Assembly: GCA_017438745.1 (NCBI GenBank)
Contig: JAFRUS010000053.1
Span: forward strand, 1 to 64,000
Origin: Oscillospiraceae bacterium
GTDB taxonomy: Bacteria; Bacillota; Clostridia; Oscillospirales; Ruminococcaceae
Direction of reading: 5' to 3'
Length of the DNA: 64,000 bases
Both the position numbers and the translations under genes were made by a program. This document shows positions 1 through 9,000 of the stretch, one piece after another; position 1 is the stretch's first letter; every line of letters begins with the position of its first letter. The notes below the pieces were generated by a model that was not told the origin of the DNA, ran no database searches, and worked only from the letters and a program-made list of their open reading frames with translations.

Positions 1-93
1 CCGTTTCATTGCTTCACAGAATTTTTTCAGAAAATCGTCTTTGCTTAACGGTGGGTCATTTAATATCTGCGTACATGTATAGAAATTTCCCAA
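1..93 (-). CDS. Partial unknown protein, cut by left edge
   Basis: On the minus strand a TTG at 91-93, with GGAG 8 nt upstream, opens a 31-codon frame that runs off the window. It reads MGNFYTCTQILNDPPLSKDD at the start. No family is recognised. The frame stays open about 14 codons upstream of the TTG without an ATG or GTG, so it may instead be the tail of a broken gene. The start is inferred from the ribosome-binding site only. Confidence 0.4.
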   Translation of the reverse strand, partial: MGNFYTCTQILNDPPLSKDDFLKKFCEAMKR

Positions 94-131
94 TGTTGTT
101 TCTCCTTCATAAATCCTTAAAGATGTTCAGC

Positions 132-164
132 AAATCAGTCGCACGCTATGTGCGACTGATTTTT
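132..164 (+). terminator. Strong hairpin, terminator-like
   Basis: A 13-bp perfect stem (AAATCAGTCGCAC / GTGCGACTGATTT) with a 5-nt loop is followed by a short T run on the plus strand. No plus-strand gene ends here, so it may serve a transcript from outside the window or act in both directions. Confidence 0.5.
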
Positions 165-165
165 C

Positions 166-190
166 AATTGTGCCGCAGGCACCACCATTT
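166..190 (+). repeat. 25-bp hairpin repeat, copy 1
   Basis: This 25-bp stretch, which contains the small hairpin GTGCC-GCA-GGCAC, recurs exactly in reverse complement at 62338-62362. A related but diverged hairpin (TGCGCC-AAA-GGCGCA) lies near 36412, also just after a terminator stem and a run of T. It has no coding role that I can see. Confidence 0.6.
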
Positions 191-279
191 CGTACAAAAA
201 GTTGTTATTCTGTTTATCAGTCAGTGACTCTTCAATTGTAATAGCAGTCCTTTCCGGCTATACTCATGTTTGTATAAAT

Positions 280-1167
280 TTACTCACTTTCTAAAGCAGA
301 TTTGTAATAACCTTGATTTAATACTTCAATATTTGTCAGTTCGCACTCCATTGAGTTGTCTTGTCCACCGATAACATAAGTATATTTTGAAGTATCACCG
401 TAAAGATTATTTTCTTTTGACATAACACGAAACTGACAATTCATGCCTTTATATATTGAATATACTTCTGTCAGACGTTTACCATCACCTTGAGTTATGG
501 ACTCCTGTTTTATAAAGCCTAACGATTCAAAAAACTCTCCCGCTTCCGCCAAGGTCATATCAATATTGACTTTATTCAGTCCTGTTGGATACCAGGTTGA
601 CTTGGCTGCCTCATAATCATATGGGAAAACTTTGAGCACAACAGCATTGCCTATTCTATCTTTCCGAGCACCAGTTGTAAGATCAGCATTTTGATATATA
701 ATTGAGATAGTAATATCAGGATCTTTTTTGGAAACAAAACTTGTCACGTCCTGTTCATTATTCAGCATATCGTCTGTGTTTAATGAACTCATATCATACC
801 TGTCGCCAAATTCTGCAACAAACTGGTCTACAGTATAAAAACCGCCATTATGGAAAATATCATTTCCTATCTGAATAAGTCCTGATTGAAAATCTGCGTT
901 TATGATCTCATCAGCAGGCTTGTATTTTGAATCAGAGCTTTCAGTTGCTGCTTTCTCAGTACTGATGCTTTCAGAGTTCTCCGCAACAGATTCAGACTCG
1001 ATCTCATTCACTGTTGTTTCTTCGACAGTACTTTCATCATTTTTTGAAGCTGTATTATTTCCTCCGCTTCCTCCACAGGCTGTTAAAGAAACTGCAGCTA
1101 AACATACCGCAAATATGGATGCAGTGATTTTTAATTTTGTTTCATTATGGTTTTGATTATTTTTCAT
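280..1167 (-). CDS. Predicted lipoprotein of unknown function
   Basis: A 295-residue protein with a lipoprotein signal: a basic start, a hydrophobic stretch at residues 13-27 and a lipobox LTAC with Cys31 as the likely lipidated residue. It would sit on the outer face of the cell membrane. Residues 33-80 are a Ser/Thr/Glu-rich linker, and the rest is a mixed globular domain with no motif I recognise. It stands alone, divergent from nothing and about 60 bp upstream of the end of cbiA. AAAGGCGG precedes the ATG. The function cannot be told from sequence. Confidence 0.8.
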   Translation of the reverse strand: MKNNQNHNETKLKITASIFAVCLAAVSLTACGGSGGNNTASKNDESTVEETTVNEIESESVAENSESISTEKAATESSDSKYKPADEIINADFQSGLIQIGNDIFHNGGFYTVDQFVAEFGDRYDMSSLNTDDMLNNEQDVTSFVSKKDPDITISIIYQNADLTTGARKDRIGNAVVLKVFPYDYEAAKSTWYPTGLNKVNIDMTLAEAGEFFESLGFIKQESITQGDGKRLTEVYSIYKGMNCQFRVMSKENNLYGDTSKYTYVIGGQDNSMECELTNIEVLNQGYYKSALESE

Positions 1168-1228
1168 AAAAGTCCGCCTTTAAAAGTATTTTGTTATATT
1201 ATAGCATAAATATGATTATTTGTCTACT

Positions 1229-2560
1229 CTAAGGGAGCAAGATGCCTCTTCTTTTACACGCTTTCACAAACCGCTCTGCCACAGTTATATCGGACGGGAA
1301 ATACAGGTGCGGGAAACCGGCGTACATGTTGGCTGTCGTGTGGCAGCAATCCCATGTGCGGCCGTCGGGTTTTACTGCGGTCATAGATGTACCCGGATCA
1401 GTACTTTCCCAGTAGTGGAATTCATGTGCTTTTATCTCGGTTCCGGCTGTGGTTATCAGGCTGTCGGAATGCGCCTTCATGGTAATATATCCGAACCGTT
1501 TCAGACGCTTTTCCGGAAACACTTCACCTTTTATCACTCCGGCAAGCGGGATCTTTTTTCCGTCATCAGTCAGAAGATACTCGTGCAGATACATAAAACC
1601 GCCGCACTCGGCGATCACAGGCATACCGGATGATACAGCATTCCGGATATCATCGAGCATCGTCCTGTTATCCGCCAGCTTTTCGGCATAGAGTTCCGGA
1701 TAACCGCCGCAGAGGATGAGTCCGTCTGCCTCGGGAAGATGTTCATCTTCAAGAGGAGAAAAGAAACGGACAGTACAACCGAGCTTTTTCAGAACTTCAA
1801 CATTCTCCTCATACAGAAAACAGAATGCCCTGTCGCGTGAAACGGCTATAACTGTGCCCTCGCCGCACGGAGAAACCTTAAATTTCCGGTATTCCGGCAG
1901 AGGATTACACATAAGACTCGTTATTTTATCAATAAGAAAATGCTCTTCTGCAAGCTTACCGAGAGCATCCATTTTTTCTTCGATATCCTCGATCTCCGCG
2001 GCTGTTACCAGTCCGAGATGACGGCTTTCCAGTTTGTATTTATGAACAGGCAGAAAACCAAAATACTCAGTATGAAATCTGTCGCAGAGTTCCTTTGCAA
2101 ACGGAACAAGCCTTTCCGGAAGATTATTAAAAATAAATCCGGCTATCCGGTTAGGCGTATTATACTGAAGAAATCCCTGCATGACCGCACCGATGGATTC
2201 CTTCATTCCACGGCAGTTAAGTACCAGAATTACCGGCGTTTCCGTTATCTCAGAAACACGGCAGGCCGAACCTTCATCACCGTCGTAAAATCCCATTACT
2301 CCTTCGATAACAGAGATATCACTATCCTTACTTCCCTCATCAAAAAGTTCAAGAAGCATATCACGACCACAGAAAAAGCTGTCGAGATTACGTGACGGAG
2401 TGTGAAGTATCTCACGGTAAAACATCGGATCGATATAATCCGGACCGCACTTGAATGCTGACACTTTCATATTTCTTCCTGCAAGAGCCGAAAGAAGCGC
2501 ACAGGTAACAGTCGTCTTGCCGCATCCGCTTCCGGTGCCGGCGATCATTATTCGCTGCAT
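1229..2560 (-). CDS. cbiA: Cobyrinate a,c-diamide synthase
   Basis: This enzyme amidates the a and c side chains of cobyrinate using glutamine and ATP in cobalamin synthesis, in the cytoplasm. The N-terminal P-loop-type domain begins IMIAGTGSGCGKTT. A C-terminal class I glutamine amidotransferase domain carries the CGGFMYL nucleophile motif near residue 330. The start at 2560 (443 residues) is chosen because GGAGGAAAG lies just upstream; a longer frame to 2662 only reads through the end of cbiET. It overlaps cbiET by 13 bp, so the two are translationally coupled. It is the last gene of the operon. Confidence 0.93.
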   Translation of the reverse strand: MQRIMIAGTGSGCGKTTVTCALLSALAGRNMKVSAFKCGPDYIDPMFYREILHTPSRNLDSFFCGRDMLLELFDEGSKDSDISVIEGVMGFYDGDEGSACRVSEITETPVILVLNCRGMKESIGAVMQGFLQYNTPNRIAGFIFNNLPERLVPFAKELCDRFHTEYFGFLPVHKYKLESRHLGLVTAAEIEDIEEKMDALGKLAEEHFLIDKITSLMCNPLPEYRKFKVSPCGEGTVIAVSRDRAFCFLYEENVEVLKKLGCTVRFFSPLEDEHLPEADGLILCGGYPELYAEKLADNRTMLDDIRNAVSSGMPVIAECGGFMYLHEYLLTDDGKKIPLAGVIKGEVFPEKRLKRFGYITMKAHSDSLITTAGTEIKAHEFHYWESTDPGTSMTAVKPDGRTWDCCHTTANMYAGFPHLYFPSDITVAERFVKACKRRGILLP

Positions 2561-3756
2561 TTCTTTCCTCCGGAAATGATCCATACCGGATTCATAGCAT
2601 CCGGCATTGTGTAGCTGCCGACTTTCTTCATTCTTGTTACAGCTATCTGAGTAATACTGCATTCACGTCCTGCATTTCGGAAAGCATCCGTAGCTTCGGC
2701 AAGTGTTTCGACGGAAACTGCTGTCGCTGTAATATTTGCTTTATCATTTTTTCTGTAGACCAATGAAACTATATCAGATAATTTACCTGTAGAACCACCT
2801 ATAAACACCGCATCCGGTACAGGCTTTTCTTCAAGGCACTCCGGACAGTTTCCAAAAAGCACCTTAACATTGTCACAGAAAAATCTTCGTGTATTGTCCC
2901 AGGTCAGCACTATCGCATCTTCGTTTTTATCGAATGAATATACCGTTCCCTGCGGACAGCGGTAAGCCATTTCCACAGAAACTGAACCTGTACCGCATCC
3001 GATATCCCAGCATATACCGTCGTGCGGGATATTAAGAGATGCGACCGCACAGCTGCGCACTTCAGCCTTTGTCATAGGTATTTTATTGCGTATAAATCTG
3101 TCATCCGGAATGGCTGAAGGAATGTATTTCAGATAATCCGGATTGTCAGTGATCATTACGGTAAGCGGTTCACTCCTGTATCCGATAAGGTCAGGTATAC
3201 TTCCTGAAACGATCTTTTCATTTTCATAACCGAGTTCCGATCCGGCATAAACGCGTAATCCCGGAAATCCGTCGCCGTATTTGAGCAGTCGCAGACAAAC
3301 TGAAGATACAGTATTGTTATTGTCAAGAAGGAAGAAGCAGTATCTGTTCATATGCACTTCAAGAGCAATGTTTGCATCGTTTCCGTGGAGGGATATAAAC
3401 TTCATATTCTCATAGGAAAAACCGCATTTTGCACAGAATGCCGCGAAAGATGATACACCGGGCAGAACAACTGTCTCCATATCATCAAGAAGCGGAAGAA
3501 GTTTCTTCGCACCGCTGAAAAATCCTGTATCACCGGAAAAAAGAACTGATGCAGTCTGAGCCTTACTGTTTCTTATTGCCTCTGCTGTCCTTTCCGGGTT
3601 ATATTCGTTTACAAGTTCTTTTCCGCTGTCACCGTAAGGTTCGAGCATTCTTGTTGCACCTACTATAAGCTCTGAATCTTCAATCGCTTTTGCCGCATCG
3701 GCAGTAAGTGAACCTGTTCCGTTTGTACCTGTTCCTATAAGATATACCTTTTTCAC
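2548..3756 (-). CDS. cobL: Precorrin-6Y/cobalt-precorrin C5,15-methyltransferase (CbiE-CbiT fusion)
   Basis: A 402-residue fusion. Residues 1 to about 200 form a CbiE-type tetrapyrrole methylase (start MKKVYLIGTGTNGTGSL). Residues 215-400 form a CbiT-type class I SAM methyltransferase with the glycine-rich WDIGCGTGSVSVE loop. The pair methylates C5 and C15 and removes the C12 acetate carboxyl. The fused form is usual in some bacteria; in others the domains are two genes. It lies downstream of cbiH, separated by repeat copy A, and overlaps cbiA by 13 bp. Confidence 0.93.
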   Translation of the reverse strand: MKKVYLIGTGTNGTGSLTADAAKAIEDSELIVGATRMLEPYGDSGKELVNEYNPERTAEAIRNSKAQTASVLFSGDTGFFSGAKKLLPLLDDMETVVLPGVSSFAAFCAKCGFSYENMKFISLHGNDANIALEVHMNRYCFFLLDNNNTVSSVCLRLLKYGDGFPGLRVYAGSELGYENEKIVSGSIPDLIGYRSEPLTVMITDNPDYLKYIPSAIPDDRFIRNKIPMTKAEVRSCAVASLNIPHDGICWDIGCGTGSVSVEMAYRCPQGTVYSFDKNEDAIVLTWDNTRRFFCDNVKVLFGNCPECLEEKPVPDAVFIGGSTGKLSDIVSLVYRKNDKANITATAVSVETLAEATDAFRNAGRECSITQIAVTRMKKVGSYTMPDAMNPVWIISGGKKCSE

Positions 3757-3780
3757 ATCAAATCTCCTTTATAAAAAAAA

Positions 3781-3883
3781 TCAAAGCTGAAATCCGACTT
3801 CGCCGGATTTCAAAATAGAGAGAATTTACGGGGCTTCGCCCCGTTCCCCTACGCTGATTTATAAATAAATCAGCGTTTCCTTA
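3781..3883. repeat. Dispersed palindromic element, copy A (outer end lost)
   Basis: A copy of the roughly 110-bp family. The order is a CCGACTTCGCCGG hairpin, a GGGGCTTCGCCCC hairpin, then CTGATTTAT/ATAAATCAG and the end ...GCGTTTCCTTA. The outer terminal repeat on the low-coordinate side is missing. The last three bases (TTA) are, on the minus strand, the TAA stop of cbiH. Confidence 0.85.
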
Positions 3884-4606
3884 ATCTCGCCTGTAACCGC
3901 GGGGAGTGATCATCTTGCCTGCTATTACCCTTGTTTCAGAATTACCGATATAGACCGTCGTAAACATATCTACAGACTCATCACGCAGTTCTGCAAGCGT
4001 GCAGATATGACTTTCTTCACCGTCTCTTCCGATATTCTTCACGTATCCGCATACAGTCTCCGGATCACGGTATTTCAGAATGATGTCGCATGCTTTCTGA
4101 AGATAATCAGATCGTTTCCTTGAAGAAGGATTGTAGAGAACGATAACGAAATCACCTTCAGCCGCACACCGAAGTCTTCGTTCTATCTTTTCCATTGGTG
4201 TCAGAAGATCAGAAAGACTGATTATTGCAGTGTCATGAGTAAGAGGCGAACCGAGAACGGCACCTCCGCTGAATGCTGCTGTTACACCGGGAACGACTTT
4301 TATTTCCGCATCAGGAAACTCATCAAGATACTCATAGCAAAGTGCCGCCATTCCGTAAAGTTCAGGATCACCGCTGCACACAAGAGCCACCCTGTCCGTA
4401 AGCGACCTTTCAAGAGCCATACAGACACGTTCGACTTCCTGCCTCATTCCGGTATCCAGATACTCCTTGTCAGGAAAAAATGGTTTTACCAGTTCCGTAT
4501 AAGTCGTGTATCCGATTATAACATCACTGTCTTTCAGCGCTTTCTCTGCGGCACCGGTCATGCATTCTCCCGCTCCGCTTCCGAATCCTACAACATAAAG
4601 CATCAT
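3881..4606 (-). CDS. cbiH: Precorrin-3B / cobalt-precorrin C17-methyltransferase
   Basis: A tetrapyrrole methylase of 241 residues (start MMLYVVGFGSGAGECMTGAA, with the family motif VALVCSGDPELYGMA near residue 93). It contracts the ring and methylates C17 using SAM. It overlaps the end of cbiG by 4 bp. GAAGGTGAT precedes two adjacent ATGs, so the start could be 4606 or 4603. Its stop codon is formed by the end of repeat copy A, so the repeat's insertion may have set the C-terminus (...RGYRRD). Confidence 0.92.
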   Translation of the reverse strand: MMLYVVGFGSGAGECMTGAAEKALKDSDVIIGYTTYTELVKPFFPDKEYLDTGMRQEVERVCMALERSLTDRVALVCSGDPELYGMAALCYEYLDEFPDAEIKVVPGVTAAFSGGAVLGSPLTHDTAIISLSDLLTPMEKIERRLRCAAEGDFVIVLYNPSSRKRSDYLQKACDIILKYRDPETVCGYVKNIGRDGEESHICTLAELRDESVDMFTTVYIGNSETRVIAGKMITPRGYRRD

Positions 4607-5640
4607 ATCACCTTCTTCTGAAAATCAATTTTTACCGGCGTCTCTGCAGCAGCAACAGTTACACCTCCGAGAGCCGTCTTCCGTATTACAAGTTTTCCTC
4701 CGCTGAAAAGTACAGCGCTTCTTTCACATACATTATCTACACCGGTAATACTGCGTACAAATTCCGATTTTGTAAAGTCGCCTTCAGCTTTCATAAGTTC
4801 TTCTGAAGAATATGTCGCAAGTGAAATACCGGTCTTATGACAGTATTCAAGCAGTCCGGCCTCATCTGCTTTAAGATCAATGCTAGCCGCTTGGCATATT
4901 CTTTCTGAAGAAATTCCGTTCTCCGAAAATGCCTTCCTTACTGATTCAGAAATGCTTTCTGCCGGTGTTCCTTTTTTGCATCCGATACCGACAACGATAT
5001 TTTTCGGAGGAAGATAAAGAGTGGTGCTGTAAGGAGAAGGAACAGAAAAGTCACCGACAATAATTCCGTATTCTGTGTCATCTGAGGCCACAAGATCATC
5101 TGGCAGCAAATCAAACGGATAATCGCACTTAAAGCCGATTTTCTTTCTTTCGAGAACGGCTGCAGCGATCTTTTTTGCAGCATTAAAATCAGTTATGAGA
5201 AGATCGTTTGCGACTGCGAAACTGTCCGGTGAAAAACGTCCACCGGTATCCGTTGCAGTTGTGATCACAGCCTCTGCACCGATCTTTTCAGCTATAAGTT
5301 CCGCAAAGGCATTGGCTCCACCAATATGTCCGGAAAGGACAGGAATAACATGTGTTCCCTGTTCACCGATAACTATGACCGCCGGATCGGTCTGCTTGGA
5401 AACCAGAAATGGTGCTGTCATGCGAACAGCTATCCCGGATGCACATACGAAAACAAGTGCATCGTATTCTTTAAAAATCTCACCGGTAAGCGCGGCCATA
5501 TCATCAAACGAAACCGAATCTTCATCGGTATGTCTGTGAAAACAGAACCGGGTTATCTCATGACCGTCAAGGACTTTTTTTATATACGCCGACAGCGCTC
5601 GTCCGCGCTCTGTAAGGGATATTACTGCTGTTTTTCTCAT
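4603..5640 (-). CDS. cbiG: Cobalt-precorrin-5A hydrolase
   Basis: A 345-residue CbiG. The N-terminal and central parts (DALVFVCASGIAVRM, GHIGGANAFAELIA) are typical of the family, and the C-terminal domain contains the IVVGIGCKKGTP segment. The enzyme opens the delta-lactone and releases acetaldehyde in the anaerobic pathway. Its presence with cbiD marks the oxygen-independent, early-cobalt route. It overlaps cbiH and starts 71 bp after the cbiF stop. Confidence 0.92.
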   Translation of the reverse strand: MRKTAVISLTERGRALSAYIKKVLDGHEITRFCFHRHTDEDSVSFDDMAALTGEIFKEYDALVFVCASGIAVRMTAPFLVSKQTDPAVIVIGEQGTHVIPVLSGHIGGANAFAELIAEKIGAEAVITTATDTGGRFSPDSFAVANDLLITDFNAAKKIAAAVLERKKIGFKCDYPFDLLPDDLVASDDTEYGIIVGDFSVPSPYSTTLYLPPKNIVVGIGCKKGTPAESISESVRKAFSENGISSERICQAASIDLKADEAGLLEYCHKTGISLATYSSEELMKAEGDFTKSEFVRSITGVDNVCERSAVLFSGGKLVIRKTALGGVTVAAAETPVKIDFQKKVI

Positions 5641-5711
5641 CGTTTCACCTCTGTTATCTCAGACTAGTCAGGTCACAGAACCGGCAATCTTGTATATTTC
5701 TATTATCATCG

Positions 5712-6479
5712 TTATTCAGGAGAATGACCTTTGCTCTTTCTAAACTCAGTTTCAAACGCAGGATCATAGAGTTTTGAAAGTGAATAATCATCACCGAGAA
5801 AGTTTCCGACTGTAATAAGTGCGGTTTTACTGATGCCGTTTGCCTTGGCCGTATCTTCAAGAGTACCGACTGTGCAGCGACATACCTTTTCATCAGGCCA
5901 GCTTGCCTTGTACACAATGGCTGCAGGGGTATCCGGTTCATATCCGCCTGCGATCAGTTCTTCCGAAAGTTTCTTTGTCATTCCTGAACTCAGGAAAACG
6001 ACCATTGTCGCATGATGTGCAGCAAGAGAACGTATCTGTTCACGTTCCGGAACAGGAGTACGTCCCGCCATACGCGTAAGTATCACAGACTGGGAAACAT
6101 CCGGAAGAGTATATTCGGCGTTCAGCGCAGCAGCTGCCCCGCAGAATGAACTTACACCCGGACACACCCTATAAGAAATACCAAGGGAATCAAGTCTGTC
6201 CATCTGTTCACGTATTGCGCCGTAAACAGACGGATCACCTGTATGCAGTCTGACTGTCATTTTGTTCTCCGATTCCGCACGTTCCATAACACTTATTACT
6301 TCGTCAAGCGTCATGACCGCACTGTTGTGTATTTCACAGTGAGCAGGTGCATATTCAAGGAGTTCCGGATTCACAAGCGATCCGGCATAGATTATTACGT
6401 CAGCCTTTTCAAGCAGGCGCATGCCGCGAACAGTTATAAGATCAGGTGCTCCGCACCCGGCCCCGACAAAGTTTATCAT
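5712..6479 (-). CDS. cbiF: Cobalt-precorrin-4 C11-methyltransferase
   Basis: A 255-residue SAM-dependent tetrapyrrole methylase. The N-terminus MINFVGAGCGAPDLITVRG and the RLHTGDPSVYGAIREQ motif near residue 80 place it with CbiF/CobM. It adds the C11 methyl group. AAGGGGGAAG precedes the ATG. Between it and cbiD lies repeat copy B, so the operon is interrupted here by about 200 bp without an obvious new promoter. Confidence 0.93.
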   Translation of the reverse strand: MINFVGAGCGAPDLITVRGMRLLEKADVIIYAGSLVNPELLEYAPAHCEIHNSAVMTLDEVISVMERAESENKMTVRLHTGDPSVYGAIREQMDRLDSLGISYRVCPGVSSFCGAAAALNAEYTLPDVSQSVILTRMAGRTPVPEREQIRSLAAHHATMVVFLSSGMTKKLSEELIAGGYEPDTPAAIVYKASWPDEKVCRCTVGTLEDTAKANGISKTALITVGNFLGDDYSLSKLYDPAFETEFRKSKGHSPE

Positions 6480-6561
6480 TTTTCTTCCCCCTTACAAACA
6501 GACCAATCAAATAGCAGATCCGTCGGTATCAGGTTTTCCGCGGTTTCTGCTGATTCGAAGT

Positions 6562-6676
6562 TTAGGAAAACGCTGATTTATTCATAAATCAGCGTGGGGG
6601 TCGGGGCGAAGCCCCGCAAATCCCACCTCCGGAAATCCGGTGAAACCGGATTTCCAATTTAATCAGTGTTTCCTTA
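6562..6676. repeat. Dispersed palindromic element, copy B (full)
   Basis: A complete copy inside the cobalamin operon. Terminal inverted repeats (TTAGGAAAACGCTGAT ... ATCAGTGTTTCCTTAA) flank three hairpins: CTGATTTAT/ATAAATCAG, GGGGCGAAGCCCC, and AAATCCGGTGAAACCGGATTT. The TTA at 6674-6676 is the cbiD stop on the minus strand. Confidence 0.9.
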
Positions 6677-7798
6677 AGTCTGCATTTTATTAATGATCTC
6701 ATCCGCAATCGATGTTTTCAGTATCAGATCATGTTTATCAGAAAAGATAACCGCAGCAGTTCTGACCTGATCTTTTACGCGAAGGCTCATATAGTTTTCG
6801 ATACGATTTGTAAGTATATTAAGACATTCATTATACGCAGGATCTTTTTCCAGTATATCAAGTGCAGCATCGGCAGTAATGCATTCGGGAAGTAAAACAA
6901 GAAGATCTCTTGAAACACCAGCAAGTGCACCACAGGCGATGAAAGTTTCCATTCTTCCGTCCGCATAGGATGAATGCGTGTTCATGATACCGGAACCAAG
7001 CTTGACAAGCTTGCCTATGTGACCAATAAGTATGATGTTTTTAAATCCAAGCGTTACGCCGATATCAAGGGCATCGCCGATAAAGTTACTGCACATAACT
7101 GCTTTGTCAGCAAGGTCAGGAAAATGGTTCTGCATAAAAGTATCACTGTAGTTTCCGACAGTAAGCAGAAGATTGTCCTCGCCGCTCATCCTGTGGATAT
7201 TCGCCTCTGCGCGTATTGTATCAATGACCGCAGTACTGCTCATGGGTTCCACGATGCCGGTAGTTCCTATTACAGAGATCCCACCGGTTATACCAATACG
7301 CGGATTGTACGTCTTTTTTGCGATTTCAGTGCCTTCAGGGGCATATACTGTAACATGGAATCCGCCGGAATAGCTGTATTTTTCAGCGACATCAGTAAGC
7401 GATTCGGTTATCATACGTCTTGGAGTACTGTTGATCGCATATTCTCCCGGAGGCTGATCAAGTCCCGGTTTTGTTACTGTACCGATACCCTCGCCGCCTG
7501 TTATAACGATACCTTCTGGTATCTTACTTACTTTAGCATAAATGCAGATACCACCTGTTATATCAGGATCATCGCCGCTGTCCTTGCGGATACAGCATGA
7601 AGCATGATCCGGTGTTATTTCTGCATTAAGAACATCAAGTGTAAGTGATATCCCCGCAGGTGTCATGAGTCCGGTCTGACTTACAGACTTTCCTGAAATA
7701 AGCATTTCAGCTGCCGCTTTTGCAGCTCCTGCAGCACATGAACCGGTCGTATAACCGCAGCGCAGTTTCTTCGTTCCGCGGTAAATGAAACTGTTCAA
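6674..7798 (-). CDS. cbiD: Cobalt-precorrin-5B C1-methyltransferase
   Basis: A 374-residue CbiD, recognised from the N-terminal LRCGYTTGSCAAGAAKAA and the central GGEGIGTVTKPGL and GNYSDTF segments. It methylates C1 in the anaerobic pathway and is unrelated to the CbiF/H methylase fold. Its ATG overlaps the cobO stop by 4 bp. Repeat copy B begins at its stop codon; the last two codons before the TAA give QT. Confidence 0.94.
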   Translation of the reverse strand: MNSFIYRGTKKLRCGYTTGSCAAGAAKAAAEMLISGKSVSQTGLMTPAGISLTLDVLNAEITPDHASCCIRKDSGDDPDITGGICIYAKVSKIPEGIVITGGEGIGTVTKPGLDQPPGEYAINSTPRRMITESLTDVAEKYSYSGGFHVTVYAPEGTEIAKKTYNPRIGITGGISVIGTTGIVEPMSSTAVIDTIRAEANIHRMSGEDNLLLTVGNYSDTFMQNHFPDLADKAVMCSNFIGDALDIGVTLGFKNIILIGHIGKLVKLGSGIMNTHSSYADGRMETFIACGALAGVSRDLLVLLPECITADAALDILEKDPAYNECLNILTNRIENYMSLRVKDQVRTAAVIFSDKHDLILKTSIADEIINKMQT

Positions 7799-8292
7799 AA
7801 TTCAATACCTTTCCGGGCTTTTATCCCCTTCTGATACGGATGGGCGATACATTTAAACTCTGTTATATAGTCGGCCACTCCGAGTATCCTGTCACAGGGA
7901 GTATGACCGGTAATAATGATCTCACAGCCGGAAAGTGAAAGTATCTTATCAGTAAGACCGGCATCGACAGCATTATTAAGGACTGCGTCACCGAATTCAT
8001 CAAATACAATAAAATCATAATCTGAGGCCAGAACTTTTTTCAGATTTTCATTATGCGAACTGATAACAGCGGCACGTTCTTCATCGTTCATCTTACTGAA
8101 GAAACGCATATTCTGAAAATCACAGAAATACACATCTGCGCCGGTTTTCTTCAAAATTTCGATCTCACTGCTGGTACCATTCTTGAAAAACTGAACCAGA
8201 GCACAATTCATTCCGCTTCCTGCAGCGCGGATAAGTGCGCCGTTTGCAGAAGAAGTTTTTCCCTTTCCGTTACCGTAATAGTAATGTATCAT
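7795..8292 (-). CDS. cobO: Cob(I)yrinate a,c-diamide adenosyltransferase
   Basis: A CobO/BtuR-type corrinoid adenosyltransferase. The P-loop GNGKGKTSSANG is near the N-terminus, followed by FDEFGDAV and the TGHTPCDRI region. It transfers 5'-deoxyadenosine from ATP to Co(I) corrinoid. The start at 8292 (165 residues, MIHYYYGNGKGK) is preferred because GAAAGG lies just upstream; an ATG at 8316 lacks a site. It overlaps cbiD by 4 bp and its start lies 7 bp before the cobC stop. Confidence 0.92.
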   Translation of the reverse strand: MIHYYYGNGKGKTSSANGALIRAAGSGMNCALVQFFKNGTSSEIEILKKTGADVYFCDFQNMRFFSKMNDEERAAVISSHNENLKKVLASDYDFIVFDEFGDAVLNNAVDAGLTDKILSLSGCEIIITGHTPCDRILGVADYITEFKCIAHPYQKGIKARKGIEF

Positions 8293-8299
8293 TAGCCTT

Positions 8300-8863
8300 T
8301 CACTTCCATGTATCACTTAGCTTCATCATTTTGCAGTTTTCGATTCCCGGAGTCCAGAAATCCTTTATCGTAAGATCATTTACCCTGCCGATTATGCTGA
8401 GATTCATTGCACCGTGTCCTACAATAAGAACGTTCTTTTTCTGTTCCATAAGCGGCTTTACAACTTCATCAAGGAATTCACCGGTTCTTGAAAACAGTTC
8501 TTCAAAGGTCTCTGCACCGCCGACTGATTCCCTGTATTCTTCAGGATGTTTGAAAATGACATTTACCGCCAGAGACGGATCTGAAAAGGAATTCTCAACT
8601 CCTTCAAATTCGCCGAAACACATTTCCTTCAGACGGTCATCAGTGATTATCGGAACATTTCTTCCTTTAAGAACAATTTCCGCAGTCTCTTTCGCACGGA
8701 TAAGAGGTGAACAGAAACAAATGTCCAGCGGAACATCCTTGTATTCCTCTGCAGCTTTTTCAGCCATTTCCCTTCCGCAGCTGTTAAGCGGAATATCGGT
8801 TCTGCCCTGAAGCTTGTGCATATCGTTCCAGTCTGTTCTTCCGTGTCTCATAATATAAAGCAT
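8300..8863 (-). CDS. cobC: Histidine phosphatase, probably alpha-ribazole phosphatase
   Basis: A 187-residue histidine (phosphoglycerate-mutase-like) phosphatase. The catalytic motif LYIMRHGRTDWN is at residues 2-13, and the second His is in VLIVGHGAMN near residue 134. In a cobalamin operon the likely substrate is alpha-ribazole 5'-phosphate, the last dephosphorylation step of the lower ligand. The family is broad, so the substrate is inferred from context. It is the first gene of the operon. Confidence 0.85.
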   Translation of the reverse strand: MLYIMRHGRTDWNDMHKLQGRTDIPLNSCGREMAEKAAEEYKDVPLDICFCSPLIRAKETAEIVLKGRNVPIITDDRLKEMCFGEFEGVENSFSDPSLAVNVIFKHPEEYRESVGGAETFEELFSRTGEFLDEVVKPLMEQKKNVLIVGHGAMNLSIIGRVNDLTIKDFWTPGIENCKMMKLSDTWK

Positions 8864-8880
8864 AAAATTCTCCTTAACTC

Positions 8881-8989
8881 TAAGGAAACACTGATAAAGT
8901 CTGAAATCCGGCTTCGCCGGATTTCAGAGGTTTTTTTCGGGGCTTCGCCCCGATCCCCACCTGATTTTAAAAAATCAGTGTTTACCTAA
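8881..8989. repeat. Dispersed palindromic element, copy C (full), in the cob leader
   Basis: Terminal repeats TAAGGAAACACTGAT ... ATCAGTGTTTACCTAA flank CCGGCTTCGCCGG and GGGGCTTCGCCCC hairpins and a weaker AT-rich one (CTGATTTTAAAAAATCAG). It lies between the predicted promoter at 9001-9029 and cobC, so it would be transcribed as the 5' leader of the cobalamin operon. Confidence 0.88.
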
Positions 8990-9000
8990 CAATTATTTAT

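Noticed and set aside
9-227. 72-codon plus-strand frame at the left edge
   Set aside because: It runs through the hairpin and the 25-bp repeat, has no ribosome-binding site, and its composition does not look like a protein.
1220-2395. Plus-strand frames opposite cbiA
   Set aside because: They are mirror frames of a clear cobalamin gene, with no ribosome-binding sites or family features.
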